Of a stretch of DNA of 64,000 nucleotides, positions 44,185 to 53,017 are shown one piece after another (the stretch's first letter is position 1; each line of letters begins with the position of its first letter). Made by a program: the position numbers and the translations under genes. The DNA is from Streptomyces sp. LUP30 (lineage in GTDB: Bacteria; Actinomycetota; Actinomycetes; Streptomycetales; Streptomycetaceae). The notes under the pieces are model-generated. The model saw only the letters and a program-made list of their open reading frames with translations, did not search any database and was not told the origin of the DNA. Location of the stretch: positions 41,346-105,345 of the forward strand of contig NZ_MJAJ01000007.1 in assembly GCF_001746365.1 (NCBI RefSeq), read 5' to 3'.

Positions 44185-44789
44185 TCGGCCTCCGGCGGAT
44201 AGCAGGTCACTTTGATCATCGTGCGGCGGAGCGCGTCCCGCGTCCGCACGGATCCCGGCTTGACGGTGAGAACGGTGGTGTGGCCCTCTGGTCCGCCGTC
44301 ACTCCAGACCGCCATGCGGTAGGGGTCCATGTCCTCCAGGCGAAGGTCGCGGGGCATGAGCCAGTGCCGCTCGTGAGGCGGCTCCGGGAAGGCCGGGTCG
44401 TCCCACGTTCCTGCGAAGGAAGGATCACCAAGCACGGTGCGGGCAGCCGCCACGTACGCGTCCCATGTGCCGGCGGCCCGAGCGAGCACCTCGTCGTTCT
44501 CGGCCGAGTCATCCGCGGACATCTGCCAACTCGTCCAGCTGAGCTGCTTGACCGGAGCCCATCCGGCGGCGCGCACGGGGAAGAGAGCGAACTCCTGCCC
44601 CGAGCCGCTGCGCACGGTCAGCACGCGCTCCGCCGATGTCGGCGTCCAGCCGAACAGCGCGCACCAGTCGTCCAGCGCCTGGCCGGGGTTCGGCGGCCCG
44701 GCCCAGATCGACGGCCAGTCCACATGCTCCAGGGCCTTGAGCTCTTCGGCCAGCTGCTCGGGGCTGCGCTCGATCCTGAGGGTCGTCAT
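44181..44789 (-). CDS. Paralogous protein A of the secretion-like operon
   Basis: A 202-residue soluble protein starting at ATG 44789. It shares a clear pattern with the gene upstream: SPEQLAEELKALEHVDWPSIWAG, a W-C-A-x-F-G-W motif, and a central GDPSFAGTWDDPAFPEPP matching GNPSWNGTWDTPGFPELP of the paralog. Trp-rich and acidic. The stop overlaps the following gene by 4 bp. Function unknown. SUKH- or immunity-like roles are imaginable from size and tandem arrangement, but no motif proves it. Confidence 0.7.
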   Translation of the reverse strand: MTTLRIERSPEQLAEELKALEHVDWPSIWAGPPNPGQALDDWCALFGWTPTSAERVLTVRSGSGQEFALFPVRAAGWAPVKQLSWTSWQMSADDSAENDEVLARAAGTWDAYVAAARTVLGDPSFAGTWDDPAFPEPPHERHWLMPRDLRLEDMDPYRMAVWSDGGPEGHTTVLTVKPGSVRTRDALRRTMIKVTCYPPEAE

Positions 44790-44826
44790 CGTTCGTCGCC
44801 TTCCTCGTGTTCCGCACGGCTCCGGT

Positions 44827-45456
44827 TCATCCGCGCCGCTCCTGCCGACGGGATTCCACGTGGTCGGGGTCGTGGCAGGCGAGCCCGATCCTTGCATTGG
44901 CCGGCACCGGACGGTTTCGTGCGGTGGCTCCGCGCGTCATCCTCAGCTCGAAGACGGGTGCCTGCGGAACGCGGAACCGCCATACGGAGACGCGGTACGG
45001 ATCCTGGTGGTCCGCACGCCATGAGGCGTCGGGCCACGCTCCTGACCACGGCAGTTCAGGAAAACCCGGGGTGTCCCACGTGCCGTTCCAGGAAGGGTTG
45101 CCCAGCAGGCCGCGGAGGGCGGTCAGGCAGGCCGTCCAACGGGCCTCGGCCAGCTCGGTGACGCGGGCGCTCTCGTCCGCGTCCCGCGCCCGGGCCGTCC
45201 ACACCGTGTGGTCGATCCGGGTCACCGGGCGACCGGGGGCCTCGGAGACGAGGTTCAGCCGGCCGCCCAGTTCCGTACGGACGCGCAGGCCCGCCTCGAA
45301 CCACAGCGGCCGCCAGCCGAAACCGGCGCACCACATCGCCCGCCGCTCCTCGTCCCTCGGAACCCCCGCCCACACCGTGGGCCAGTCCACGCCGATGAGC
45401 CGCTCCAGCTCCGCGACCAGCTGGTCGGGGCTGCGGTCGGCGGTCAGGGCGGGCAT
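44827..45456 (-). CDS. Paralogous protein B of the secretion-like operon
   Basis: A 209-residue protein from ATG 45456 with a gaggag site. It is a diverged tandem duplicate of the next gene (SPDQLVAELERLIGVDWPTVWAG; WCAGFGWRPLW; NPSWNGTWDTPGFPELPW). The C-terminus is more basic (ESRRQERRG). Function unknown. Duplication followed by divergence within one operon suggests each copy recognises a different partner. Confidence 0.7.
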   Translation of the reverse strand: MPALTADRSPDQLVAELERLIGVDWPTVWAGVPRDEERRAMWCAGFGWRPLWFEAGLRVRTELGGRLNLVSEAPGRPVTRIDHTVWTARARDADESARVTELAEARWTACLTALRGLLGNPSWNGTWDTPGFPELPWSGAWPDASWRADHQDPYRVSVWRFRVPQAPVFELRMTRGATARNRPVPANARIGLACHDPDHVESRRQERRG

Positions 45457-45495
45457 GGGGCGGCTCCTCGAGGGCTTACGGGCGGGTGGGCGGGG

Positions 45496-47724
45496 CTAGA
45501 CGCGGCCGCTGGGGCCGCGTGGGTCTCGGGGCGGCGCCGGAGCGGGCGGGGGCGTCGCGGTCGCCGGCGGCACCGGTGGCGTGTGCTGCCGCGGGGCCGA
45601 CGAGGGCCCGGCCGGGGCCGGCCGGGGCCGGGGGGCCGAAGGCTGTGACTGCGGCGCGGGCGCCGGGCGGGTCTCGGCCGGTGTCGTGGACTGCGGGGTC
45701 TGCTTGCCGCCGGAGTCACTGACCCGGCGGCCACGCTTGGGCGCGGGGGAGGACGGGGGAGCCTCAGCCTCGTTCTGCGGCTGCTTCGTCCCCTGGGCGT
45801 CACGTGCCGCCTCCGCCGACCGGTACGCGGTCTGCTGTTGTTCGCGCTTCGACTGACCGAGCCAGCCCCGCTTCTGCAGCGCGGCTCGGCCGCGGCCCTT
45901 GTTGCCGAACTTGTCCAAGGCCCCGACCACATGGCCCGCGCCCCTGGCGGTGGTCCCCGAGATGCGGCCGGTGGCGCGGGCGGTCCCGACGGCCATGCCC
46001 GGGGCCATAACGGTGGCCTTGTCGAAGGTGGCGTTGGCGCCGTCCCGAATGCCTAGCGCGTCCTCGCCGCCCGCGACCTGCGGGGTGAAGTTCCCGGACA
46101 GCAGCTTCTTCAGCATCATGACGATGGCGACGGTGACCAGGAGCAGCATGAGCAGCTGGGTGCCCAGGGCGATCTGCGCCGGGAGGATCATCTGATACAG
46201 CACGAGCAGCACGGTCAGGATGACACCGAAGCCCGCGCGGAGCACGAAGCTGTGGATGAACGTCTCCAGCCAGCTCTTCAGCAGCTTCTGCTGGGAGGGG
46301 TGGATGCCGAGCGTGGCGACCAGCGGCAGCAGCATGACCAGGATCAGCGTGACGGCGTGCCAGAGCAGGGTGAGCGCGCTGAGCACGAGAACCATCACGC
46401 CGACGATGAAGGCGGCCACGAGCGAGTAGAAGGCGATGCCCACCCGGTCGGTGGCGTTCTTGCCGGCCCAGTCGTTGAAGGCCACCGGGTAGATCTTCCC
46501 GTCCGCGACGTGCTCGCCGCCGGCGATCTCCTTGCGGATGTCTTCCCAGTCCCCGAACTTGTCCCCGTCCGGCTTGTCGTCTCCACGCTGGTCGTCCATG
46601 TTGGTCCAGGACTGGGCGACGGCTTGACGGACACGGAGGTCACCGCAGCGCGGTGTGTTCTTGTCGCCCCAGTAGCAGTCGTATTTCGTGTCACTGTTGA
46701 ATGTGCAGGTCCCGTCCTGAGTGGAGACTTTCCCGCCGCTGTCTTTCCGGAAGATGCAGTTCGCGCCCACGTCGCCGAACTGGCCCATGGCCCACGGACG
46801 GAACGCGAGGGTGTCGTACATGGCACAGCTCGACAGCCGCAGACCCACCTCGCCGGATTCGTGCTTGCCGTTGTCGGGAAGGTCGCAGGGAGACTGCATC
46901 CGACCCGACACGCCTGCGAGCACGGTGGAGCTGAGCGCCGAATTGGCGCTGGCTATCCACTCGTCGGAGCTCTGCACGACCTTGTCGTAGTTGTTGCCGG
47001 TGAGGAACGCCATGACGGCGATCACGGTGAGGGCGGTCCAGGAGACACCCGCCCAGACTTCGCGCATGTCTCCCTTGCGCCACTTGGTGAACACCCAGAG
47101 GCCGACCAGCAGGATCATGACGGTGACGGCGGGCTTCAGGACATTGTCACGGAGGGTGGTCACGACGTTGTCGCGTCCGGTGTAGAGGCCGGAGAAGGGG
47201 CTCGGGTTGGACGCCATCTCCTTGATGGAGATGGAGAAACGGGTCAGTACCTTGGTGCCGTAGAAGACCGCGTCCGCGATGCCGTTGTTGACGTAGGCCA
47301 TGACCTGGCAGGAGTCGGCTCCGCTGCCCCATGAGCCGTTGTCCTCGGAGGCGTCGCCCTTGCCCTTGAACGTCATGGACCAGTTCAGGCCCCGCATGCC
47401 GTTCAGCTCGTACAGGGTGTAGTGCTTCGCCTGGTCCGGTTCGACCTTGAAGGAGCCTTTGACCGTTCCCGTCTGGTCACCGAGGTTCTCGGAGCCGCCG
47501 TCGTCCTGCCATTGGGCGACTGCGGGCATGATCCCTTCGCCGTTGCTGCCCGGCGAGTCCATGTGGTAGCTCTCGTCGCCGGTGAAGTTGCAGGCGAAGT
47601 CCGCGTAGGCCGAACTCGGCGCGGCAAGGGTGAGGGCGATCAGCGCCAGCACCAGGAACAGGCCGGCGCGGACGGCCACACCGGCTTTCCGTATTCGGCG
47701 GCCCAGTGCTTTGCGCGGATGCAT
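45496..47724 (-). CDS. VirB6/TrbL-like channel protein with signal peptide
   Basis: A 742-residue exported membrane protein. A signal peptide (residues about 1-42, ending SAYADF) leads to a Cys-containing extracellular domain (about 43-170). Seven or so transmembrane segments follow, among them VTVMILLVGLWVFTKW, WTALTVIAVMAFLTG and LVLSALTLLWHAVTLILVML, plus two more pairs to about residue 530. A second extracellular loop with six Cys lies between membrane blocks (about 270-380). The last 200 residues are Pro/Ala/Gln-rich and cytoplasmic. The topology resembles VirB6/TrbL proteins of type IV systems. It lies between the lipoproteins and the paralogous pair. Confidence 0.78.
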   Translation of the reverse strand: MHPRKALGRRIRKAGVAVRAGLFLVLALIALTLAAPSSAYADFACNFTGDESYHMDSPGSNGEGIMPAVAQWQDDGGSENLGDQTGTVKGSFKVEPDQAKHYTLYELNGMRGLNWSMTFKGKGDASEDNGSWGSGADSCQVMAYVNNGIADAVFYGTKVLTRFSISIKEMASNPSPFSGLYTGRDNVVTTLRDNVLKPAVTVMILLVGLWVFTKWRKGDMREVWAGVSWTALTVIAVMAFLTGNNYDKVVQSSDEWIASANSALSSTVLAGVSGRMQSPCDLPDNGKHESGEVGLRLSSCAMYDTLAFRPWAMGQFGDVGANCIFRKDSGGKVSTQDGTCTFNSDTKYDCYWGDKNTPRCGDLRVRQAVAQSWTNMDDQRGDDKPDGDKFGDWEDIRKEIAGGEHVADGKIYPVAFNDWAGKNATDRVGIAFYSLVAAFIVGVMVLVLSALTLLWHAVTLILVMLLPLVATLGIHPSQQKLLKSWLETFIHSFVLRAGFGVILTVLLVLYQMILPAQIALGTQLLMLLLVTVAIVMMLKKLLSGNFTPQVAGGEDALGIRDGANATFDKATVMAPGMAVGTARATGRISGTTARGAGHVVGALDKFGNKGRGRAALQKRGWLGQSKREQQQTAYRSAEAARDAQGTKQPQNEAEAPPSSPAPKRGRRVSDSGGKQTPQSTTPAETRPAPAPQSQPSAPRPRPAPAGPSSAPRQHTPPVPPATATPPPAPAPPRDPRGPSGRV

Positions 47725-47775
47725 CGGTATTCCTTCGGGGTACGCGTGGGCGGATGGAGTGGTCGAGGTGCGGGC

Positions 47776-48384
47776 TCAGTCGCCGAAGTGGTCGGTCAGG
47801 ACGCAGCCGTCCACGAGGGCGGGCTTCTTCTCGAAGCCGCTCGGCACCACGAGGTCCGCGTCGCAGGCCAGGAACCGCAGATCGGACCGCTGAAGGCTGC
47901 GGATCGCCTGGCCGGCGACCGGGACGACGGCGAAGTTCTCGCCGACCAGGAACTTGTCGCCGCTGGCCTTCGCCGCGGCCTGGAACTTCTTCATGTCGGG
48001 AACCGTGAGCAGTGCGATGGGGCGGCCGGACCCGTCCGTGCACACGGCACGCTCCTCGATGGCCCAGGCAGGGTCCTCCGACTCGTCCGTTCCCCAGGCG
48101 TCGCCGTCGTGGCCGGTGTCGTATGCGTCGCCCGTCGCGACGTCCTGGCAGGGGGTGTACCGGTTGACGTAGCTCGCGATGGACTCCGGGTCGGAGGCCT
48201 TGGGCAGCCCGCCGGAGCCGGCCGGTCCGGTGGGGTCTGCCGGGTCGTCGCCCGCTGCGCCGGTCGAGGGAGCGGTGGGGGCGGACGCGGCGTTGCCGCC
48301 GCCGTCCTCGCTGCTTCCGCACGCGCCGACCGCCGTCAGCGCGACGAGGGTGAGGCCGAGGGTGAGGGCTCTGCTGAGTCGCAT
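47776..48384 (-). CDS. Lipoprotein of the secretion-like operon (copy 2)
   Basis: A 202-residue lipoprotein starting at ATG 48384, with the lipobox LTAVGAC at about residues 16-22. After a Gly/Ala/Ser/Pro linker comes a domain with several Cys (YTPCQDV, RAVCTDG, LACDADL, DGCVLTDHF). The C-terminal LACDADLVVPSGFE...DGCVLTDH matches LNCDPAFKAPDGYR...DGCVLTNY of the gene directly upstream, so the two are tandem paralogs. Likely anchored outside the cell membrane as part of the channel's outer side. Confidence 0.78.
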   Translation of the reverse strand: MRLSRALTLGLTLVALTAVGACGSSEDGGGNAASAPTAPSTGAAGDDPADPTGPAGSGGLPKASDPESIASYVNRYTPCQDVATGDAYDTGHDGDAWGTDESEDPAWAIEERAVCTDGSGRPIALLTVPDMKKFQAAAKASGDKFLVGENFAVVPVAGQAIRSLQRSDLRFLACDADLVVPSGFEKKPALVDGCVLTDHFGD

Positions 48385-48390
48385 GTCTGC

Positions 48391-49050
48391 CTACTGGTCC
48401 AGGGGATCGAGGAGATAGTTGGTGAGCACGCAGCCGTCCGCCTGCGCATCCTGGATGCGGTACCCGTCCGGCGCCTTGAAGGCGGGGTCGCAGTTCAGCA
48501 GCAGCAATCCGGCTTCGAGGAGGCTCTTGCTCGCCTGGTAGTTCGTGGGATCGAGGACGAAGTCGGCACCGACCATGAACTCCCCGCGCGCCAGGGTGCG
48601 CTTCCAGCCGTCTTCCTTCGTGGCCTGCTTGCGGTAGTTCTCCTGGAACGCCTTCATGTCGCTCGGCAGGTAGATGATCCAGCCGCCGAGGTCGGATCGC
48701 GTCTCACCGCAGAAGCCCGATTTCCTGATCGCCCAGGCGTCGATCTCGGCCTTCTCTGCGGCGGAGTCGTTCTCGTCGGACGGTCCGAGGAATCCTTCCG
48801 CCGGCGTTCCCTTGGCGCTCTCGTCGTCCGTGAGGTTGTCGCACGGCAGGCCCGCGCCGGAGATGAACTTCTGGACGTCCCGCAGCGTTTTGGCGCTGGG
48901 CAGCTTCGCCGCGTCGGAGCCGGCTCCCCTGCCCGACGGGGAGGCGGACGAGCCGCCGGAGCCCGTGTCCGAGTCGGATCCGCAGGCGCTGAGCGTGGTG
49001 AGCAGGACGACGGCGGCGACGCCCTTGGTCAGGGACTTGTGCAGGGCCAT
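48391..49050 (-). CDS. Lipoprotein of the secretion-like operon (copy 1)
   Basis: A 219-residue lipoprotein. The ATG at 49050 has a ggagg site and gives the lipobox TTLSAC; a second ATG at 49095 overlaps the VirB4-like stop by 4 bp and would add 15 residues. The domain has paired Cys (GLPCDNL, SGFCGET, LLNCDPA, DGCVLTN) and ends LLDPLDQ. It is the paralog of the following gene, 6 bp away. No known family recognised. Confidence 0.78.
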   Translation of the reverse strand: MALHKSLTKGVAAVVLLTTLSACGSDSDTGSGGSSASPSGRGAGSDAAKLPSAKTLRDVQKFISGAGLPCDNLTDDESAKGTPAEGFLGPSDENDSAAEKAEIDAWAIRKSGFCGETRSDLGGWIIYLPSDMKAFQENYRKQATKEDGWKRTLARGEFMVGADFVLDPTNYQASKSLLEAGLLLLNCDPAFKAPDGYRIQDAQADGCVLTNYLLDPLDQ

Positions 49051-49091
49051 GGGGGTGCGGGCCTCCGGGGACGAGGTGGGTGCGGGCGAGG

Positions 49092-52088
49092 TCATACGGC
49101 GGCCGTCTCCGGCGCTGTGGTCGGTGCGGACGCCGCCGGGTCCTCCTCCGCCTCCTGCAGGAACGTCCAGTCCCAGACGCTCAGGGGCGGGTTGACGCCC
49201 TGGCGGGCGGGGCGGGTGGTGCCGTTGGTGTCCGTGGCGGCGAGGATCTCCTGGAAGACCAGGTCGACGGCGACCGTGCCCACGCGCTTGTCCGCGTCGC
49301 GCTGCAGGCAGACGCCCGTACGGAGCTCCTGCAGGGCGGCGATGACCTTCGGGTCGTTCTCCGGGCGGCCGAGGAGCGGTGCCACCAGGGACGCCTCCTG
49401 CGCCGACTTCTGCTTGAAGGCGAAGACGGTGTGGATCTGGTTGGCGCCGCCGCTGCGGGCCTCGGAGTCCTCGATCTGCACGAGGTCGATGGCCTGCTGG
49501 GTGATCAGGACCGTCACCGCGAGGTAGGAACGGCCCTGCTTGAGGGCGCGGCGCATCAGGTCGCGGCCGGACTCGGTCGCCGTGACGACGTACGCCTCGT
49601 CGACGAAGAGGGCCTTGGGGCGCAGGCCGATCTCGCCGGTCACCGGGTTCTTCTCGTAACCGACGTCGAGCATCTGGCTGCCGAGTTCCACGACCGCCAT
49701 CAGCGCGGTCGCCGCGAGGCGCTCCGCCGGGTTCCAGTTGCGCGGGTCGGAGGCGGCCGGCGACTGGAAGCCGCGCAGGGTGATGACCGTGCGGCGCTTG
49801 CGCATGCTGGACAGCGGCTGCGGGTGCTCGGCGAAGGAGAGACGGGCGTAGGGCAGCGTGCGCAGCTCGGTGAGGAGCATCTGCGCGAGCTTGAGGTCCT
49901 TCTGCGCCTCGCGGTCGCCGGTGGCCACCGCATGGTCGTAGGCCGCGACGACCTCGTCGACCACCTGCCACAACGTCGGCCGCGGTACGGCCAGTTCGGC
50001 GTCGCGTGCCGTGTGTCCCTGCTCGACGGCCTGGCGGATCGCGGAGTTGTAGCGGCCGATGACGGTCGCCATGCCCTCGATGACGGGCAGGCGGACGCGC
50101 TGGTAGTCCTCGTCGCCGAGGAAGCCGCGGAGCATCGACTCGGCGAGCAGACGGCCGGCGGGCACGTCCCGGGCGATGACCCACGGGTCGAGGACGCCCG
50201 CCTGGCCCTTGAGGAGGTCGACGACCTCCGTCTCCGCCCAGAAGTCGGGGTTGACGGGCTGGAACCGGCTCTGCGGGGTGCCGAGGAGGCCCGTCTCCGC
50301 GTCGCCCGCGAAGTCCGGGTCGTTCACCTGGGCGCCGAAGGCCAGGTAGTAACACATCTGGGCGAAGTCGGTCTTGGGGTCGATGACCAGGCAGCGGACG
50401 CCCGACTCGGACTCCTCGTAGAACTTCTGCAGGGCGAGGGAGGACTTGCCGCCGCCGGACGCGCCGACGATGGCGAGGCCGCCGCCGTCGTTGCGGGCCG
50501 GGCCCACGTGCAGCGAGTAGTGGACCGGCATCTTGCCCGCCCAGCCGACCAGATTGCCCACCCAGCCCAGGCGCTTGCCGGAGCGCTGCTCCGGGTTGTC
50601 GCCCAACTCCGTTCCCGCCGTGGGAAGTCCGGCGCCGAGCTGCTCCACCTCCTGGAGCCGGAGGTAGGGCGCGATGGGCAGCTTCGGCGCGTCACCGGGC
50701 AGTTGGGACTGAAGGAGACGCCACTGCTGGCGGGTCGGCCGCAGCAGGGTGACCTTCAGGTCCTGCTTGAACTGCATCTCCAGGATCCGGCGCCGGCGCT
50801 CCAGCTCCTTCACGTCGTGGGCCGAGATCGTGAACCGGATCTGCGCCTCCATGCCCGGCATCTTGTGCTCGTCGATGTCGTCGACGAGATCCTGGGCGCG
50901 GGTGACCTGGGTGGCGAGCTTGGTGTCGGGGCTGCGGCCGGAGTTGGCCATGTCGTTCATCTCGTCGACCAGGTTGCCGCGGATCTTGTCGGCGCGGTCT
51001 TTGAACTTCAGGTACGGGATGAGCGTGAACCGCATGTCGATCTCGACGGGGAAGTCCACGTGCTGGGCGGCGTACCGCGCCCACGCGGTCGACTGCCGGA
51101 AGCGGGTCTCGGCCGGCCAGTTGGCGGCGACCAGGGTGGTGGTGTAGCTGGTCTGCTGCTCGCCGGTGACCTCGTCGTACTGGTTGAGCACGATGTGCGT
51201 CTTGCGGTTCTCGCCGGAGAAGTCGACGACCAGGTCGAACTGGTTGGGACCCCAGGCGCGCGAGCCGAGCACCGGCTCCGGCGGGACCGGGAGGTCGCCG
51301 TGCAGCGGCTTGCGGATCAGCCAGACGAGCTCCTCGCGGCTGAGCGGGGCGCCCTTGAGGCCCTCCAGGCTCTCGTGGACCTCGACGGCGACCTGCGTCC
51401 ACTCGGCGAGGACGTGCGGGGAGAGATACTCGTCGGCGACGCCGGTCGCGGTGGCGGCGGCCTGGTCGGCGGCTCCGCGGACACTGCGGAGCAGGCCGGG
51501 CTCGTCGTAGGGCTCGTCGTCCTGGGCGACGACCCCGCTGCCGCCGTTGGTGCGCTTGAGCGAACCCAGCTTCACCAGCAGGATGTTGCGCTCGCGCTTG
51601 GCGCCGATGCGCTCCTGGTACTCCGCCTTGCGCAGGTTGTACGCCTTGTAGTTCTCGGTGGGCTCCCAGGCGATCGCGTTCAGCTCCTCCGCCCAGGTCA
51701 TCGCGGTGATCGGCTGGTACACCTTGCGGTAGTGGCACTCGACGTTGCGGTCACCGCGGGCCAGGTTGAGCAGGCCGCGGGCCGGCCCCTCGGCCATCGC
51801 CTGGAGCTCGCCGGCGTTCAGGTACTCGTCGATGGCGTTGGGCAGGACCAGGCCCGTCCACACCGAGTCGCCGTGCACGAAGATCATGTCGTCGGCGTAG
51901 CGGTAGGGGAGGCGGAGGTCCTCGCGGCGGGCGGAGGCCGAGGAGCCGGAAGGCCTGGAGCGGGTCGAGGAGGACCGGTTCGAGCCGCCCTGGCCGCCCT
52001 GGCCGTTCTTCTTGCTCGACGAGGCGGCCATGATCATGGCGACCACGAAGAAGGCGGCCGCCCCGCCCAGAAGGATCAACATGAACAT
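49092..52088 (-). CDS. VirB4/TraC-like secretion ATPase
   Basis: A 998-residue ATPase that would power substrate or pilus transport. An N-terminal membrane segment (MFMLILLGGAAAFFVVAMIMA) is followed by a Ser-rich linker and a long TrbE/VirB4-type N-domain. The Walker A is VGASGGGKSSLALQ (near residue 540) and the Walker B is KALFVDEAYVV (near 829), with LITQQAIDLV as a later conserved segment. The length exceeds typical VirB4 (about 800) because of the membrane-anchored N-terminus. It lies between the PrgI-like and lipoprotein genes, the order seen in actinobacterial and Gram-positive type IV systems. Confidence 0.88.
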   Translation of the reverse strand: MFMLILLGGAAAFFVVAMIMAASSSKKNGQGGQGGSNRSSSTRSRPSGSSASARREDLRLPYRYADDMIFVHGDSVWTGLVLPNAIDEYLNAGELQAMAEGPARGLLNLARGDRNVECHYRKVYQPITAMTWAEELNAIAWEPTENYKAYNLRKAEYQERIGAKRERNILLVKLGSLKRTNGGSGVVAQDDEPYDEPGLLRSVRGAADQAAATATGVADEYLSPHVLAEWTQVAVEVHESLEGLKGAPLSREELVWLIRKPLHGDLPVPPEPVLGSRAWGPNQFDLVVDFSGENRKTHIVLNQYDEVTGEQQTSYTTTLVAANWPAETRFRQSTAWARYAAQHVDFPVEIDMRFTLIPYLKFKDRADKIRGNLVDEMNDMANSGRSPDTKLATQVTRAQDLVDDIDEHKMPGMEAQIRFTISAHDVKELERRRRILEMQFKQDLKVTLLRPTRQQWRLLQSQLPGDAPKLPIAPYLRLQEVEQLGAGLPTAGTELGDNPEQRSGKRLGWVGNLVGWAGKMPVHYSLHVGPARNDGGGLAIVGASGGGKSSLALQKFYEESESGVRCLVIDPKTDFAQMCYYLAFGAQVNDPDFAGDAETGLLGTPQSRFQPVNPDFWAETEVVDLLKGQAGVLDPWVIARDVPAGRLLAESMLRGFLGDEDYQRVRLPVIEGMATVIGRYNSAIRQAVEQGHTARDAELAVPRPTLWQVVDEVVAAYDHAVATGDREAQKDLKLAQMLLTELRTLPYARLSFAEHPQPLSSMRKRRTVITLRGFQSPAASDPRNWNPAERLAATALMAVVELGSQMLDVGYEKNPVTGEIGLRPKALFVDEAYVVTATESGRDLMRRALKQGRSYLAVTVLITQQAIDLVQIEDSEARSGGANQIHTVFAFKQKSAQEASLVAPLLGRPENDPKVIAALQELRTGVCLQRDADKRVGTVAVDLVFQEILAATDTNGTTRPARQGVNPPLSVWDWTFLQEAEEDPAASAPTTAPETAAV

Positions 52089-52142
52089 GGAGGACTCATC
52101 CTGCGGTAGTCGACGTCGGGGAGTGGTGACGGAGGCGGTGGG

Positions 52143-52628
52143 TCAGCGCCTGGCGGCCGCGAACGCGCTGCCGCGTTCGGCGGCGGCGCGGCGCGCGGCC
52201 TCGTAGCGGGCCTGCCAGCGCGGCGAGCCGGGGGCGAAGAGGATGACCTGCCAGTGCAATTGCTCCGGCTCCTGGTCGGCGGCGAGGCCCTGGAGGCGCT
52301 TGGGCTGGAACCACCAGTCGGTCCACACCACGATCTGCTGGCTCAGCGTGAGCGCCGAGGGCAGCGGCCGCCCCCAGACGAAGTAGACGGCGAACGGCGG
52401 CCCGAAGTACAGGATCGACGTCCACATCGACATCCCGAGGAACGGCAGGAACGCCGACACGGTGAACAGCGTGATGAGCCAGACCAGCCCGAAGCCGAAG
52501 GCCGCGCCCAGTGCGGGCAGCAGCAGGCCCGGCAGGGGGATGTTGCCCCAGTTCCAGATCCGCTTGGGGCGGTTGACCAGATCGGTGTGGTCGTACGCGA
52601 CCAGCGGCTCCGGCGCCTCCTGGCTCAT
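52143..52628 (-). CDS. PrgI/VirB3-like membrane protein
   Basis: A 161-residue protein starting at ATG 52628. Two adjacent transmembrane segments (LLLPALGAAFGFGLVWLITLF and the following SMWTSILYFGPPFAVYFVW) form a hairpin, with a soluble C-terminal domain (LHWQVILFAPGSPRWQARYEA). This layout, directly before a VirB4-like ATPase, is that of PrgI/VirB3 subunits. It is 54 bp upstream of the ATPase gene. Confidence 0.8.
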   Translation of the reverse strand: MSQEAPEPLVAYDHTDLVNRPKRIWNWGNIPLPGLLLPALGAAFGFGLVWLITLFTVSAFLPFLGMSMWTSILYFGPPFAVYFVWGRPLPSALTLSQQIVVWTDWWFQPKRLQGLAADQEPEQLHWQVILFAPGSPRWQARYEAARRAAAERGSAFAAARR

Positions 52629-52690
52629 GTCTGGTGACTCCCCTGTTCGGAACGGCTACGAGAACGCGTCGGGCGTCGCCCGGGCGTCGG

Positions 52691-52954
52691 TCAGTTGCCG
52701 CCGCCGATTTCCGTTCCGAGGCCGATCAGCACGCCGGCGAGACCGCTGGCGCCACCGATGATCAGCGCGGCGAGCGCGATCATTCCGAAGCCCTGGAAAG
52801 CCTCGCGCATGCCGTCACCGCGCTTCATGGACATCAGCATGCGGATGCCGAGGATGAGCAGGGCGATGACGGCGACCATCGTGCCCGCGTTGCGGAGGAT
52901 GTCCTCGATCTTGCCGAACATCTCGTCCAGGGTCGTACCGGCAGCCAGGTACAT
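52691..52954 (-). CDS. VirB2/TcpD-like small membrane subunit
   Basis: An 87-residue protein from ATG 52954 with a gagagga site. An amphipathic N-terminus (TTLDEMFGKIEDILRNAGT) precedes two hydrophobic helices (MVAVIALLILGIRMLM and GFGMIALAALIIGGASGLAGVLIG). Two-helix peptides of this size preceding PrgI- and VirB4-like genes are pilin- or channel-type subunits in type IV systems. Confidence 0.75.
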   Translation of the reverse strand: MYLAAGTTLDEMFGKIEDILRNAGTMVAVIALLILGIRMLMSMKRGDGMREAFQGFGMIALAALIIGGASGLAGVLIGLGTEIGGGN

Positions 52955-53017
52955 GGTGGTTCCTCTCAAGTGGTGAAGCAGCGAAAGATGCGTGGGGGGT
53001 GCGGTGCCGCGGTCCGG

